From contig NZ_JAEKMH010000001.1 of assembly GCF_016411825.1 (NCBI RefSeq), positions 496,001 to 560,000 on the forward strand: a DNA stretch of 64,000 nt, written 5' to 3'. The stretch is from Devosia sediminis (GTDB taxonomy: Bacteria; Pseudomonadota; Alphaproteobacteria; Rhizobiales; Devosiaceae). Made by a program: the position numbers and the translations under genes. The notes beneath the pieces were generated by a model that was not told the origin of the DNA, made no database searches, and was given only the letters and a program-made list of their open reading frames with translations. Shown here piece after piece: positions 1 to 8,533 of the stretch; position 1 is the stretch's first letter, and the number at the start of each line of letters is the position of its first letter.

Positions 1-42
1 CAGGGACGTTGCGCTCGGCCCATCCCGTAGGCTAGTGACGTG

Positions 43-54
43 CTAACATGTTAG
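43..54. promoter_or_regulatory. Palindromic operator-like site upstream of the sugar-acid genes
   Basis: A perfect 12-base palindrome, CTAACATGTTAG, ends ten bases before the ATG at 64. Its position between a likely promoter and the first gene of a catabolic pair fits a repressor operator, for example of a GntR-type regulator. No regulator gene is visible beside it, so the identity of the binding protein is unknown. Confidence 0.4.
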
Positions 55-63
55 GGGCGAGAA

Positions 64-1215
64 ATGAGCGTCAGCGATATTCCCAATGGTCTTCTGATCG
101 GCCGCGCCTGGGTACCTGGATTTGAACATCCGCGCGTCGTGACGGTGCGTGACGGCAAGCTGGTCGACATCACCGCCCAGGGCATGGCGACGGTGCGCGA
201 TATCGCCGAAAGCGGCCGCGCCGGCGAACATGTGCGCACGGCTCCGGGCCGGGCCGTCGGCGACATCGAGGCCGTCGTGTCCAATTCGCGCGCCGACAAG
301 CCCAGCGACACCCTGCCGCGCCTGCTGGCGCCGATCGACTTGCAGGCGATCAAGGCTTCGGGCGTCACTTTCGTGGTTTCGCTGCTCGAGCGCGTCATCG
401 AAGAGCAGGCGCGGGGCGACAAGTCGCGCGCCGATGCCCTGCGTGGCGAGATTCTCGACCTCATCGGCACCGACCTTTCGCAGCTTGTGCCGGGCTCGGA
501 CGGAGCCTTGAAGGTCAAGGCCGCCCTGATCGAAAAGGGCGTCTGGAGCCAGTATCTGGAAGTGGGCATCGGCCCGGACGCCGAAATCTTCACCAAGGGC
601 CAGCCGATGAGCGCCGTGGGCCATGGCGCGCAGGTGGGCCTGCATCCGATTTCGAGCTGGAATAATCCCGAGCCGGAAGTTGCGCTGCTGGTCACCAGCA
701 AGGGCGAGATCATCGGCGCGACGCTGGGCAATGACGTCAACCTGCGCGACGTCGAAGGCCGCTCGGCCCTGCTGCTGGGCAAGGCCAAGGACAATAATGC
801 CTCGGCCGCCCTCGGACCGTTCGTGCGTCTCTTCGATGGGGAATTCAGCCTCGACACAATCAAGCAGGCGGAAATCGCGCTGCGCGTGGAAGGCACTGAC
901 GGCTTCGTGCTGGAGGGGCATTCCAACATGGCGCAGATCTCCCGCACCCCGGAATCGCTGGTGGCGGCGACGCTGGGCGAGCACCATCAATATCCCGATG
1001 GGCTGGTGCTGTACCTCGGCACCATGTTCGCGCCGGTGAAGGATCGCGACGGCGCCGGCAAGGGCTTTACCCACAAGTTGGGTGACGTTGTCTCCATTTC
1101 GACACCGAGCCTTGGCAGGCTCACCAATGTCGTCAATCTTTCCACCAAGTGTCCGCCCTGGACCTATGGCACCAGCCATCTGATGCGCGACCTGTCGCGC
1201 GCCAACCTGCTCTGA
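64..1215 (+). CDS. Fumarylacetoacetate hydrolase-family dehydratase (AraD1-like)
   Basis: The 383-residue protein has a C-terminal fumarylacetoacetase fold. Metal-site signatures are visible as EPEVALLV followed by GATLGNDVNLRD near residues 215-240. In sugar-acid catabolism such proteins dehydrate 2-keto-3-deoxy-pentonates, for example L-2-keto-3-deoxyarabonate, to alpha-ketoglutarate semialdehyde. The assignment rests mainly on the next gene, which encodes the dehydrogenase that would consume that product, 45 bases downstream on the same strand. The start codon follows a purine-rich stretch (GGGGCGAGAA). The exact substrate (arabonate, xylonate or galactarate-derived) cannot be told from sequence. 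A general FAH-family hydrolase remains possible. Confidence 0.75.
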   Translation: MSVSDIPNGLLIGRAWVPGFEHPRVVTVRDGKLVDITAQGMATVRDIAESGRAGEHVRTAPGRAVGDIEAVVSNSRADKPSDTLPRLLAPIDLQAIKASGVTFVVSLLERVIEEQARGDKSRADALRGEILDLIGTDLSQLVPGSDGALKVKAALIEKGVWSQYLEVGIGPDAEIFTKGQPMSAVGHGAQVGLHPISSWNNPEPEVALLVTSKGEIIGATLGNDVNLRDVEGRSALLLGKAKDNNASAALGPFVRLFDGEFSLDTIKQAEIALRVEGTDGFVLEGHSNMAQISRTPESLVAATLGEHHQYPDGLVLYLGTMFAPVKDRDGAGKGFTHKLGDVVSISTPSLGRLTNVVNLSTKCPPWTYGTSHLMRDLSRANLL

Positions 1216-1260
1216 TTTCTGCGCTTTCTCTTCTCCGGCGCTAACCCGAAAGGCTTCTCC

Positions 1261-2700
1261 ATGACCGAATTGCACAAGAACCTGATCAACGGCGAATGGG
1301 TCGGCGCGGATGGGGTCGAGAACATCAACCCCTCCAATATCAACGAAGTGGTGGGCGTTTATGCGCGTGCCAGCGCCGAGGAAACCAAGCAGGCGATCGC
1401 CGCCGCCAAGGCCACGTTCCCGGCCTGGTCGCGCTCGGGCATTCTCGAGCGCCACGCCATCCTCTCCAAGACCTCGCAGGAAATCCTGGCCCGCAAGGCG
1501 GAATTGGGCGAGCTTTTGAGCCGCGAAGAGGGCAAGACCCTGCCCGAGGGCATTGGCGAAGTGACCCGTGCCGCCCAGATTTTCGACTTCTTTGCCGGGG
1601 AGGTTCTCCGCCTGTCTGGTGAAGTACTACCGTCGGTGCGTCCGGGTGTCGGCGTCGAAATCACCCGCGAGCCCATTGGCGTGGTCGGCATCATCACGCC
1701 GTGGAATTTCCCCATCGCCATCCCGGCCTGGAAGATCGCCCCGGCCCTGGCCTACGGCAATACCGTCGTGATCAAGCCGGCCGACCTCGTGCCAGGCTCG
1801 ACCTGGGCAATCGTCGACATTCTCGTCCGCGCCGGCCTGCCCAAGGGCGTGCTCAACCTCGTCATGGGCAAGGGCTCGGTGGTCGGCCAGACCATGCTGG
1901 AAAGCAAGGACGTCAATGCCATCAGCTTCACCGGCTCGGTGGGCACCGGCAAGCGCGTGGCTGCCGCCTCGATCGAGGTGGGCCGCAAGTTCCAGCTCGA
2001 AATGGGCGGCAAGAACCCGACCGTGGTGCTCGACGATGCCGACCTCAAGGTGGCGGTGGAATCGGTGGCGCAGTCGGCCTTCTTCTCGACCGGCCAGCGC
2101 TGTACGGCGTCGAGCCGCGTGATCGTGACCGAAGGCATCCACGACAAGTTCGTGGAAGCACTCGCCGCCCGTACTGCGGGTCTGCGTGTCGGCCATGCGC
2201 TTGAAAAGGATACGGAAATCGGACCGGTCGTGGATCCGGGCCAGCTCAAGCAGGACACCGACTATATCGAGATCGGCAAGGGCGAAGGCGCCAAGCTGGT
2301 GGCCGGTGGCGAGCGCGTCAAGGTCGGTACCGAGGGCTATTTCCTGCAGCCGACGCTGTTCACCGAGGCAACCAACTCGATGCGTATTGCCCGCGAGGAA
2401 ATCTTCGGGCCGGTGGCCGCGGTCATCAAGGTGAAGGATTACGAGGAAGCTCTGGCCACGGCGAACGATACGGAATTTGGGCTAAGTGCCGGTATCGTAA
2501 CGACTTCTCTCAAGTATGCCACCCACTTCAAGCGTAATGCAGAGGCGGGCATGGTGATGGTCAACGTGCCGACCGCCGGCGTCGATTTCCACGTGCCGTT
2601 CGGCGGGCGCAAGGGCTCGTCCTATGGCCCGCGCGAGCAGGGCAAGTATGCGGCCGAGTTCTTCACCGTGGTGAAGACCGCCTATACCGCAGCCGGCTAA
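1261..2700 (+). CDS. Aldehyde dehydrogenase, probable alpha-ketoglutarate semialdehyde dehydrogenase
   Basis: The 479-residue NAD(P)-dependent aldehyde dehydrogenase is full length. It shows the substrate-channel motif TPWNFPIAIPAWK, the glycine-rich cofactor loop FTGSVGTGK, the general-base glutamate in LEMGGKNP and the catalytic cysteine in FSTGQRCTASSR. Its resemblance is to the alpha-ketoglutarate semialdehyde dehydrogenases that finish non-phosphorylative pentose and galactarate breakdown by feeding 2-oxoglutarate into the TCA cycle. It lies directly behind the AraD1-like gene and is followed by a clear terminator, so the two probably form one transcript. Enzyme class is certain; the precise substrate is inferred from the neighbour. 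Confidence 0.85.
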   Translation: MTELHKNLINGEWVGADGVENINPSNINEVVGVYARASAEETKQAIAAAKATFPAWSRSGILERHAILSKTSQEILARKAELGELLSREEGKTLPEGIGEVTRAAQIFDFFAGEVLRLSGEVLPSVRPGVGVEITREPIGVVGIITPWNFPIAIPAWKIAPALAYGNTVVIKPADLVPGSTWAIVDILVRAGLPKGVLNLVMGKGSVVGQTMLESKDVNAISFTGSVGTGKRVAAASIEVGRKFQLEMGGKNPTVVLDDADLKVAVESVAQSAFFSTGQRCTASSRVIVTEGIHDKFVEALAARTAGLRVGHALEKDTEIGPVVDPGQLKQDTDYIEIGKGEGAKLVAGGERVKVGTEGYFLQPTLFTEATNSMRIAREEIFGPVAAVIKVKDYEEALATANDTEFGLSAGIVTTSLKYATHFKRNAEAGMVMVNVPTAGVDFHVPFGGRKGSSYGPREQGKYAAEFFTVVKTAYTAAG

Positions 2701-2723
2701 TTCGTTGGCAGACTGTTAGCATT

Positions 2724-2748
2724 ACGGGGCCTACGGGCCCCGTTTTCG
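2724..2748 (+). terminator. Rho-independent terminator after the aldehyde dehydrogenase
   Basis: An 8-base-pair GC stem (ACGGGGCC paired with GGCCCCGT) with a 4-base loop is followed by TTTTCGTT. It lies 24 bases after the dehydrogenase stop codon, just before the convergent transporter genes. Confidence 0.85.
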
Positions 2749-3171
2749 TTACTTTGGTCGCTGCGTCAGCGCCATGCCGGCAAAGATCAGGATGATGCCG
2801 AGAAGGCTGACCCAGAGATTGATCGGAACGCCGCGCAGGTAATCGAGCAGGACGCCCGTCACCATCTGCCCGGAAATGACCAGCAGGGTGGAGTTGACGG
2901 CGCCGATGCGGGTGATCAGCCAGGAGCCGGAGGCGACGAAGACCACGCCGATGGCGCCGCCGGTGAAAACCCACCATGGAATGGTGGCGAGGTTGTCGGG
3001 GATCAGTCCGCCGATGACGAGACCGAGGGCGGTCAGGGCGACGAAGCCGACAAAGTGGTTCCAGAAGGACGAGATGAGCGCTGTCGAAGAGAGCGACAGG
3101 CGGCCATTGACCTGCCGGCTCAAAATGATGAGCAGGCCGACGGCGAAGGCGAAGAAGGCCGGGACGATCAT
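2749..3171 (-). CDS. DMT-superfamily transporter subunit (YdcZ/DUF606 type)
   Basis: This 140-residue protein is almost entirely hydrophobic, with about five predicted membrane segments and the polar signatures FWNHFVGF and GQMVTGVLLDYL typical of the short YdcZ-type DMT proteins. These are half-size relatives of EamA exporters. The start ATG at 3171 overlaps the last codons of the upstream partner gene by four bases, so translation is probably coupled and the two products may form a heterodimer. No substrate can be inferred. Confidence 0.7.
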   Translation of the reverse strand: MIVPAFFAFAVGLLIILSRQVNGRLSLSSTALISSFWNHFVGFVALTALGLVIGGLIPDNLATIPWWVFTGGAIGVVFVASGSWLITRIGAVNSTLLVISGQMVTGVLLDYLRGVPINLWVSLLGIILIFAGMALTQRPK

Positions 3172-3668
3172 GCCGCGCCTCCGAGACCGAAGAGGATGAT
3201 CAGCAGGCTGCCGCTGGCGATGAGAATGACGGCGCCGGCGTCGCGCAGGTCGAGGCGGCGCTTGGGCAGGCCGAGCAGGCCCCAGAAATCGGCGGCAAGG
3301 CTGAGGGCGACCTGGCCGGCCAGGCCTAGAGCTAGGGTGCCGGCAAGGGCTAGCGGGGAATTGACCGAGACCGAGGTCAGCATGACGGTGACGGCGCCGA
3401 AGATGCCCCCGAGATAGGCCCATAGCGGGGCGGGGCCGACCGCGGCACGGGCAGTTGCGGCCTCGCGACGCTGGCTGCGCCAGAGCACGGCCAGGATGAG
3501 GACCGCGACCACCGTGCCGACGCCATGGGCGAGCCAGGACGAGAACAGCGGACCGCCATAGCGGCCGGCCTCGCCATTGACGAAGACAGCCATGGTGAGA
3601 AGACCGCCGCTGCCGAAGGCCGCAAGCAGATGCAGCGGGCTCGGCCGCTGGGCAATAGGCATGGTCAT
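3168..3668 (-). CDS. DMT-superfamily transporter subunit (YdcZ/DUF606 type), partner
   Basis: A 166-residue membrane protein with five or so hydrophobic segments. It is similar in style to the overlapping downstream protein, including the motif ADFWGLLGLP, equivalent to the YdcZ second-half signature. It is the first gene of a two-gene leftward operon. The ATG at 3668 was chosen over a TTG at 3689 and an ATG at 3662; none has a strong ribosome binding site. It is probably one half of a paired small-molecule exporter. Confidence 0.65.
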   Translation of the reverse strand: MTMPIAQRPSPLHLLAAFGSGGLLTMAVFVNGEAGRYGGPLFSSWLAHGVGTVVAVLILAVLWRSQRREAATARAAVGPAPLWAYLGGIFGAVTVMLTSVSVNSPLALAGTLALGLAGQVALSLAADFWGLLGLPKRRLDLRDAGAVILIASGSLLIILFGLGGAA

Positions 3669-3828
3669 GAAATAGATCCGACTCAACAAGAAGCGGACGG
3701 ACTTTAGCTCATCCGCGCGATGCTGCGGAGACGCCGGACGGCCCCAGGCAGGCGATCTGGCGCCGCGAACGAACTGCCCTTGTCATGGCCGCTGGTCTGG
3801 CCCATGACACGGGGAGGAGGCCAAATCC

Positions 3829-5457
3829 ATGTCGAGCCAACGCAACTCCTTACTTGCCCCGCTCCAGCACCCGAATTTCCGCATGCTGTGGCTGGCGACC
3901 CTGGCTTCCAACCTGGGTGGCCTGGTGCAGGCGGTGGGCGCCGGCTGGATGATGACCACGCTCACCACCTCGCACAACATGGTTGCCCTGGTGCAGGCCA
4001 CCAACACGCTGCCGATCATGGTGTTTTCCATCGCCGCCGGGGCGCTGGCCGATAATTTCGATCGCCGGTCAGTCATGCTCATCGCGCAATCGGGTATGGC
4101 GCTGGTATCGCTGGCCCTGGCGGTCACCGCCTGGTTCGGGTTGCTGACGCCCTGGCTGCTGCTGACGTTCACCTTTCTCATCGGGGCGGGGACCGCGCTG
4201 TTCAACCCATCCTGGCAGGCCTCGATGGGCGATGTGGTGCCGCGCGAAGATTTGCCGGGCGCCGTGACGCTCAATGCCATGGGCTTCAACATGATGCGCA
4301 GCGTCGGGCCCGCCGTGGGTGGCCTGATCGTGGCCTTTGCCGGCGCGGGCGCCGCCTTTGCCGTCAATGCCGTGTCCTATCTGCCGCTGATCGGCGCGCT
4401 TTATCGCTGGAAGCCGGAGCGGGCGCAGCCACGCCTGCCGCGCGAAAGCCTGGGCAGCGCCATGTGGGCCGGCGTGCGCTATGTGTCGATGTCGCCCAAT
4501 CTGCTCACCGTACTGTTTCGCGGATGCCTGTTCGGCGGTGCGGCCATCGTGGTCATGGCGCTGCTGCCTTCGCTGGCCGAGGCCTATCTCGGTGGCGGCG
4601 CGCTGCTCTATGGCACGCTGCTGGGCTGTTTCGGGCTCGGCGCCATCCTGGGTGCGTTTCTCAATGGCCGGGTGCGGCAGCGTTTCAGCAACGAGCTCAT
4701 CGTGCGCGCGGCGTGCCTGGGCTTTGCGGTGGCCTGCGCCGGGCTGGCTTTCAGCCGCGACCCTGTCCTGAGCCACCTGTTGCTGCTGCCGGCAGGGGCA
4801 AGCTGGGTCCTGGCCCTGTCGCTGTTCAACGTCTCGATCCAGCTTGCCTCGCCGCGTTGGGTGGTGGGGCGGGCGCTCTCGCTCTACCAGACGGCGACAT
4901 TCGGCGGCATGGCGCTGGGCAGTTGGATCTGGGGCATGACCTCGGACGCGCTCGGCCTCGACTGGGCACTGCTGCTGGCGAGCGGCGTGCTCTGCCTCTG
5001 CGGGCTTGTCGGCTTGCGGCTGGCGCTGCCGCAATTCGACAAGCGCGATCTCAACCCGCTCGACACGTTCAACGAACCCATCCTCCGCCTGGACCTGCAG
5101 CCGCGCAGTGGGCCGATCATGGTCATGATCGACTACCAGATTGCGCAGGAAGACATTCCCACGTTCCTACGGCTGATGAGCGAGCGCCGGCGCATCCGCA
5201 TCCGCGACGGGGCGCGGCAGTGGACGTTGCTGCGCGATCTCGAAAGGCCCGATATCTGGGTCGAGAACTACCATGTGCCGACCTGGATCGATTATGTGCG
5301 GCATAATCTGCGGCGGACCAAGGCCGATGCCGACAATATCGAGCAGCTCCGCGGCCTGCATCGGGGTGAGGGATTGCCGAGGGTACACCGGATGATCGAG
5401 CGGCAGACGGTGCCGCTCGATGACACCACGCCGCTGCGGGATTCGCCCGAGCTCTAG
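3829..5457 (+). CDS. MFS exporter of the MFS_3 (EntS-like) family with C-terminal soluble domain
   Basis: The 542-residue protein has an N-terminal 12-segment major facilitator domain of about 405 residues, beginning with the HPNFRMLW and GWMMTTLT signatures seen in MFS_3 exporters. A hydrophilic tail of about 130 residues (from PRSGPIMVMIDYQI) follows. In this family the tail resembles a ferredoxin-like, monooxygenase-type fold. A strong GGGGAGGAGG ribosome binding site precedes the ATG. The gene is flanked by unrelated genes and appears to be transcribed alone. The family exports siderophores and drugs; the substrate here is unknown. Confidence 0.8.
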   Translation: MSSQRNSLLAPLQHPNFRMLWLATLASNLGGLVQAVGAGWMMTTLTTSHNMVALVQATNTLPIMVFSIAAGALADNFDRRSVMLIAQSGMALVSLALAVTAWFGLLTPWLLLTFTFLIGAGTALFNPSWQASMGDVVPREDLPGAVTLNAMGFNMMRSVGPAVGGLIVAFAGAGAAFAVNAVSYLPLIGALYRWKPERAQPRLPRESLGSAMWAGVRYVSMSPNLLTVLFRGCLFGGAAIVVMALLPSLAEAYLGGGALLYGTLLGCFGLGAILGAFLNGRVRQRFSNELIVRAACLGFAVACAGLAFSRDPVLSHLLLLPAGASWVLALSLFNVSIQLASPRWVVGRALSLYQTATFGGMALGSWIWGMTSDALGLDWALLLASGVLCLCGLVGLRLALPQFDKRDLNPLDTFNEPILRLDLQPRSGPIMVMIDYQIAQEDIPTFLRLMSERRRIRIRDGARQWTLLRDLERPDIWVENYHVPTWIDYVRHNLRRTKADADNIEQLRGLHRGEGLPRVHRMIERQTVPLDDTTPLRDSPEL

Positions 5458-5541
5458 GCGTTCGGGGAAGCGCGAGCGTTCCTTGTCGAAAGTGCCGGTT
5501 GCCGCTCGTCGTCCAGTCAATAAGCGATCTGGAGGCCTGAT

Positions 5542-6351
5542 ATGTCTTTACCTGCTCCCACCCGGTCGGGCTACGCGCCCGTCAATGGCATTGAACTGGC
5601 CTATGCGGTGTTCGGCGAAGGCAAGCCGCTGGTGCTGCTGCATGGCGGCCTGCAGACCATGGATGATTTCGGGCCGGTGCTGAGCGAGCTGGCAAAGCGA
5701 TATCAGGTGATTGGCGTCGATTTCCAGGCCCATGGGCGCACGCGGCCATGCGATCGGAAGATGAGCTTTGAGGCCTTCGCTGGCGACGTGGCCGGGCTGA
5801 TCCGATGGCTGGGTCATGAACGGGCCGATGTCGCGGGCTATTCGATGGGTGGCATCACCGCCATTCGGCTCGGCATCGACCACCCGGAGGTGGTCAACCG
5901 GCTGGTGGTCGCCTCGGCGCCTTATGCCTATGCAGGATGGCACGACTACAACGCCGAGGGCATGCGGAGCATCGGCGTGCATATGGCCGACGAGATGATG
6001 CAGACGCCGCTCTATGAGGCGTACAAGGCGGTGGCGCCCGACCCGGAGAACTTTCCCAAGCTGTTCGAGCAGATGGGCAGCTTCATCGGCAATGACTATG
6101 ACTGGTCAAGCGAGGTGGGCCAGATCAAGAGCCCGACATTGCTGGTGGTGGCTGACTATGACGCGGTGCGGATCAGCCATTCCACGCATTTCTTCGAACT
6201 GCTGGGCGGCGGGAAAATCGATGGCGGCTGGGCAGGCGAGGGCATGACGCCCAACCGCTTTGCGGTCATTCCGAGCGCCACGCACTATACCCTCAACACC
6301 GATCCGCGCTTTGCGCAGGCGATTGTCGACTTCCTGGCGATCGAGGGGTGA
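5542..6351 (+). CDS. Alpha/beta hydrolase
   Basis: The 269-residue cytoplasmic protein carries the oxyanion motif LLHGG, the nucleophile elbow GYSMGG, an acid candidate in VADYDAV and a histidine in PSATHYTL, a complete Ser-Asp-His triad in the expected order. It resembles small-ester or peroxidase-type hydrolases; no substrate is indicated. A GGAGG ribosome binding site lies eight bases before the ATG. It converges on the next hydrolase gene across a GC-rich hairpin. Confidence 0.85.
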   Translation: MSLPAPTRSGYAPVNGIELAYAVFGEGKPLVLLHGGLQTMDDFGPVLSELAKRYQVIGVDFQAHGRTRPCDRKMSFEAFAGDVAGLIRWLGHERADVAGYSMGGITAIRLGIDHPEVVNRLVVASAPYAYAGWHDYNAEGMRSIGVHMADEMMQTPLYEAYKAVAPDPENFPKLFEQMGSFIGNDYDWSSEVGQIKSPTLLVVADYDAVRISHSTHFFELLGGGKIDGGWAGEGMTPNRFAVIPSATHYTLNTDPRFAQAIVDFLAIEG

Positions 6352-6399
6352 CCGCTTTGCTCGCCGCGCCGGTCGCGGTGGCGGCGTATCGAGGGAAGT

Positions 6400-6421
6400 G
6401 CCGGCGCCCTGAGGCGCCGGC
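6400..6421. terminator. GC hairpin between convergent genes
   Basis: A perfect 9-base-pair stem, GCCGGCGCC / GGCGCCGGC, with a CTGA loop lies between two convergent hydrolase genes. Neither side has a run of T, so it is only a probable bidirectional transcription end. Confidence 0.5.
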
Positions 6422-6429
6422 AGGCTGGC

Positions 6430-7332
6430 TCAATCCTTAAGGGTACGGGTGAAGAAGTCGATCAGGGCCTGATTGACTTCGGGCACGCTGGTCATCTGCT
6501 CGAAGTCGTGGCCAACGCCCTGCACGGTAACCAGCGTGGCATCGACGCCACCGGCCTCCAGAGCGGCATAGAGGCGCTCGCTGGAGGCGAGGGGGACCAC
6601 CGGATCTTCCGTGCCGTGGATCAGCAGAACCGGCGGGCTGTCTTCACTGATATGGGTCTCGGGGAAGGCTTCCTTGACCGCCTCGGCATTGGCCTCGTCG
6701 TGGACCGACATGCCCATGTGCAGGCTCGCCAGGTCGTAGCCCGGCTCGCCAGTCTCGCCGAAATAGGCGGCGGGATAGAAGGTCGCGATGGCGGCGACTT
6801 CGGAAGAGACGTCGGGGAGACGGTCGTCCACATAGGCCTCGTCATTGCCGGTGAGCCCCGCCATGAGCGCAAGATGACCGCCGGCGGACGGGCCGAAGAC
6901 GGCGATGTTGTCCGGGTCTAGGTTATAGAGGGCCGCATTTGCACGCAGATAGCGCACCGCGGCCTTCACGTCCTGCTGCGGCTCGGGGAACTTTGCTTCG
7001 CCAATGCCGCGATAGTCGATAGCGGCCACGGCAAAGCCGGCTTCGGCGAGGCGCACCAGTTGCGGGATCAGGCGTTCGCGCTCGACGGCGCGCCAGCCGC
7101 TCGCCGTCATGAAGACAATAACGGGAGCCGGGTCAGCACTCGTGGGTCGGATGAGGTCGAGGTAAAGCTCATTGCGGAAGAGCCCCAGGGCCTGGGTCGA
7201 GTACTGGATGTCGGAGTAGAGTTCTACCCCCTTGAACTCCACATCCGTGGCGTCAACCGTGATCGATTTCGCCTGCGACATCGAGGTCGCCATGACGGCC
7301 AGGGCCGCGCCTAAAAGCATGCGCTTCAACAT
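6430..7332 (-). CDS. Secreted alpha/beta hydrolase (esterase/BD-FAE-like)
   Basis: The 300-residue protein begins with a signal peptide (MLKRMLLGAALAVMATSMSQA) ending near residue 21, so it probably acts in the periplasm. The catalytic serine lies in GPSAGGHLA, the acid in HGTEDPVVP and the histidine in GVGHDFEQ, matching esterases of the dienelactone-hydrolase/BD-FAE type. The residues normally forming HGGG are replaced by MTASGWRA, so the oxyanion hole differs from the common type. It is monocistronic, preceded by a 325-base AT-rich leader. Substrate unknown. Confidence 0.8.
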   Translation of the reverse strand: MLKRMLLGAALAVMATSMSQAKSITVDATDVEFKGVELYSDIQYSTQALGLFRNELYLDLIRPTSADPAPVIVFMTASGWRAVERERLIPQLVRLAEAGFAVAAIDYRGIGEAKFPEPQQDVKAAVRYLRANAALYNLDPDNIAVFGPSAGGHLALMAGLTGNDEAYVDDRLPDVSSEVAAIATFYPAAYFGETGEPGYDLASLHMGMSVHDEANAEAVKEAFPETHISEDSPPVLLIHGTEDPVVPLASSERLYAALEAGGVDATLVTVQGVGHDFEQMTSVPEVNQALIDFFTRTLKD

Positions 7333-7657
7333 TGATTTCTCCTCATCAAAACCAGGGGACCGGATATCGTCTCTGTGTCCCCTAAATCGCTGTTTCGGCC
7401 GAGGTCGGGTCAGCGGATGAGCTTATGCAATCAAGTCGACGATGTTGTTGTCAACAAAGAATGCTGCAAAATCTTTTGACAACTCAAGTCATACAATTAT
7501 GAATAGGGCAGTGAATACATATGTTTGAAGCAAAATTGGTCGTGATAAATTTCTTGGGTTTGTCAGGCGATTTTACAACTTTGAAGTGGCTATGGTGTGT
7601 TGGGTCTGGCGAACGGAAAAGAAAAAGGGCCCGGTTAGATCGGGCCCCTTTGTGTTC
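7333..7657. other. AT-rich intergenic region
   Basis: This stretch is distinctly AT-richer than its surroundings between about 7430 and 7590. It carries the promoter of the leftward esterase gene and, at its right edge, the terminator of phoB. No ORF with a convincing start was seen. Confidence 0.6.
7620..7651 (-). terminator. Terminator of the pst-pho cluster
   Basis: Read leftward, the sequence forms a strong stem of GGGCCCG with CGGGCCC followed by TTTTTC, just after the phoB stop codon. It is the natural end of the phoU-phoB transcript. Confidence 0.85.
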
Positions 7658-8359
7658 TCAGGCGTTAGCGGCAAACCGTTCGTCGAAGGCGTAACCGGCG
7701 CCGCGGACGGTGCGGATCGGGTCGGTTTCGCGGCCCCGATTGATGGCGCGGCGGAGGCGGCCGATATGGACGTCGACGGTGCGCTCGTCGACATAGACAT
7801 CGTTGCCCCAGACGCCATCGAGAAGCTGCTCGCGCGAATAGACGCGGCCGGGGTGACGCATGAGATATTCGAGCAGGCGGTACTCGGTGGGGCCGAGATG
7901 GACGTCGCGATTGGCGCGGCGGACGCGATGGGTGGTGCGGTCGAGCTCGAGGTCGCCGACCTTGAGGGCGGTGGTGACGAGATTTGGATTGGCGCGGCGC
8001 AGCAGGGCGTGGATACGCGCCACCAGTTCGGGCACCGAGAAGGGCTTGACCACATAGTCGTCCGCGCCGGTGGAGAGGCCGCGCACGCGCTCCTCTTCCT
8101 CGCCGCGGGCGGTGAGCATGATGATCGGGACGCGAGCGGTTTCGTCGCGGGCGCGAAGGCGCCGGCAGAGTTCAATGCCCGAGATTTCGGGCAGCATCCA
8201 ATCGAGCAGGATCAGGTCCGGCAGCTTTTCGGCGATGGCATGCTGGGCCTCGTCGCCGCTCTCGGCGGTGACCACCCGGAAGCCCTCGGCCTCGAGATTG
8301 TAACGCAGCAGGATGGCGATATCGCCTTCGTCTTCGACAACAAGAATTGTCGCGGGCAT
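7658..8359 (-). CDS. phoB: Phosphate regulon response regulator PhoB
   Basis: The 233-residue OmpR/PhoB-type regulator has a receiver domain with acidic residues D10/E11 and phospho-acceptor D53 in LLDWMLPE, and a C-terminal winged helix ending in RTVRGAGYAF. It activates Pho-box promoters under phosphate limitation. It is the last gene of the pst-phoU cluster, separated from phoU by a palindromic repeat element. No phoR kinase gene is present in this window, so PhoR must be elsewhere. Confidence 0.95.
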   Translation of the reverse strand: MPATILVVEDEGDIAILLRYNLEAEGFRVVTAESGDEAQHAIAEKLPDLILLDWMLPEISGIELCRRLRARDETARVPIIMLTARGEEEERVRGLSTGADDYVVKPFSVPELVARIHALLRRANPNLVTTALKVGDLELDRTTHRVRRANRDVHLGPTEYRLLEYLMRHPGRVYSREQLLDGVWGNDVYVDERTVDVHIGRLRRAINRGRETDPIRTVRGAGYAFDERFAANA

Positions 8360-8409
8360 GGATGTGCTCCGTCGTTCGGCGCCTGAGGAGCACCGGTGCT
8401 AATGTTGTG

Positions 8410-8514
8410 GCCTGCCTCCCCCTTGAGGGGAGGGCTGGGGAGGGGGTGGTTGAGTGGTCCACCGATGGACCCCCACCCTCGATCCCTCCCCTCAAGGGGG
8501 TGGGAGGCGCAGGC
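8410..8514. repeat. Long palindromic intergenic repeat between phoU and phoB
   Basis: About 105 bases form an extended imperfect inverted repeat. One arm begins GCCTGCCTCCCCCTTGAGG and the other ends CCTCAAGGGGGTGGGAGGCG, with complementary inner segments around 8450-8470. Dispersed palindromes of this style are common in Hyphomicrobiales genomes. Transcribed, it would fold into one long hairpin and may alter the phoU-to-phoB mRNA ratio. Confidence 0.75.
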
Positions 8515-8533
8515 TGATGCGCCGGTTGACCCG

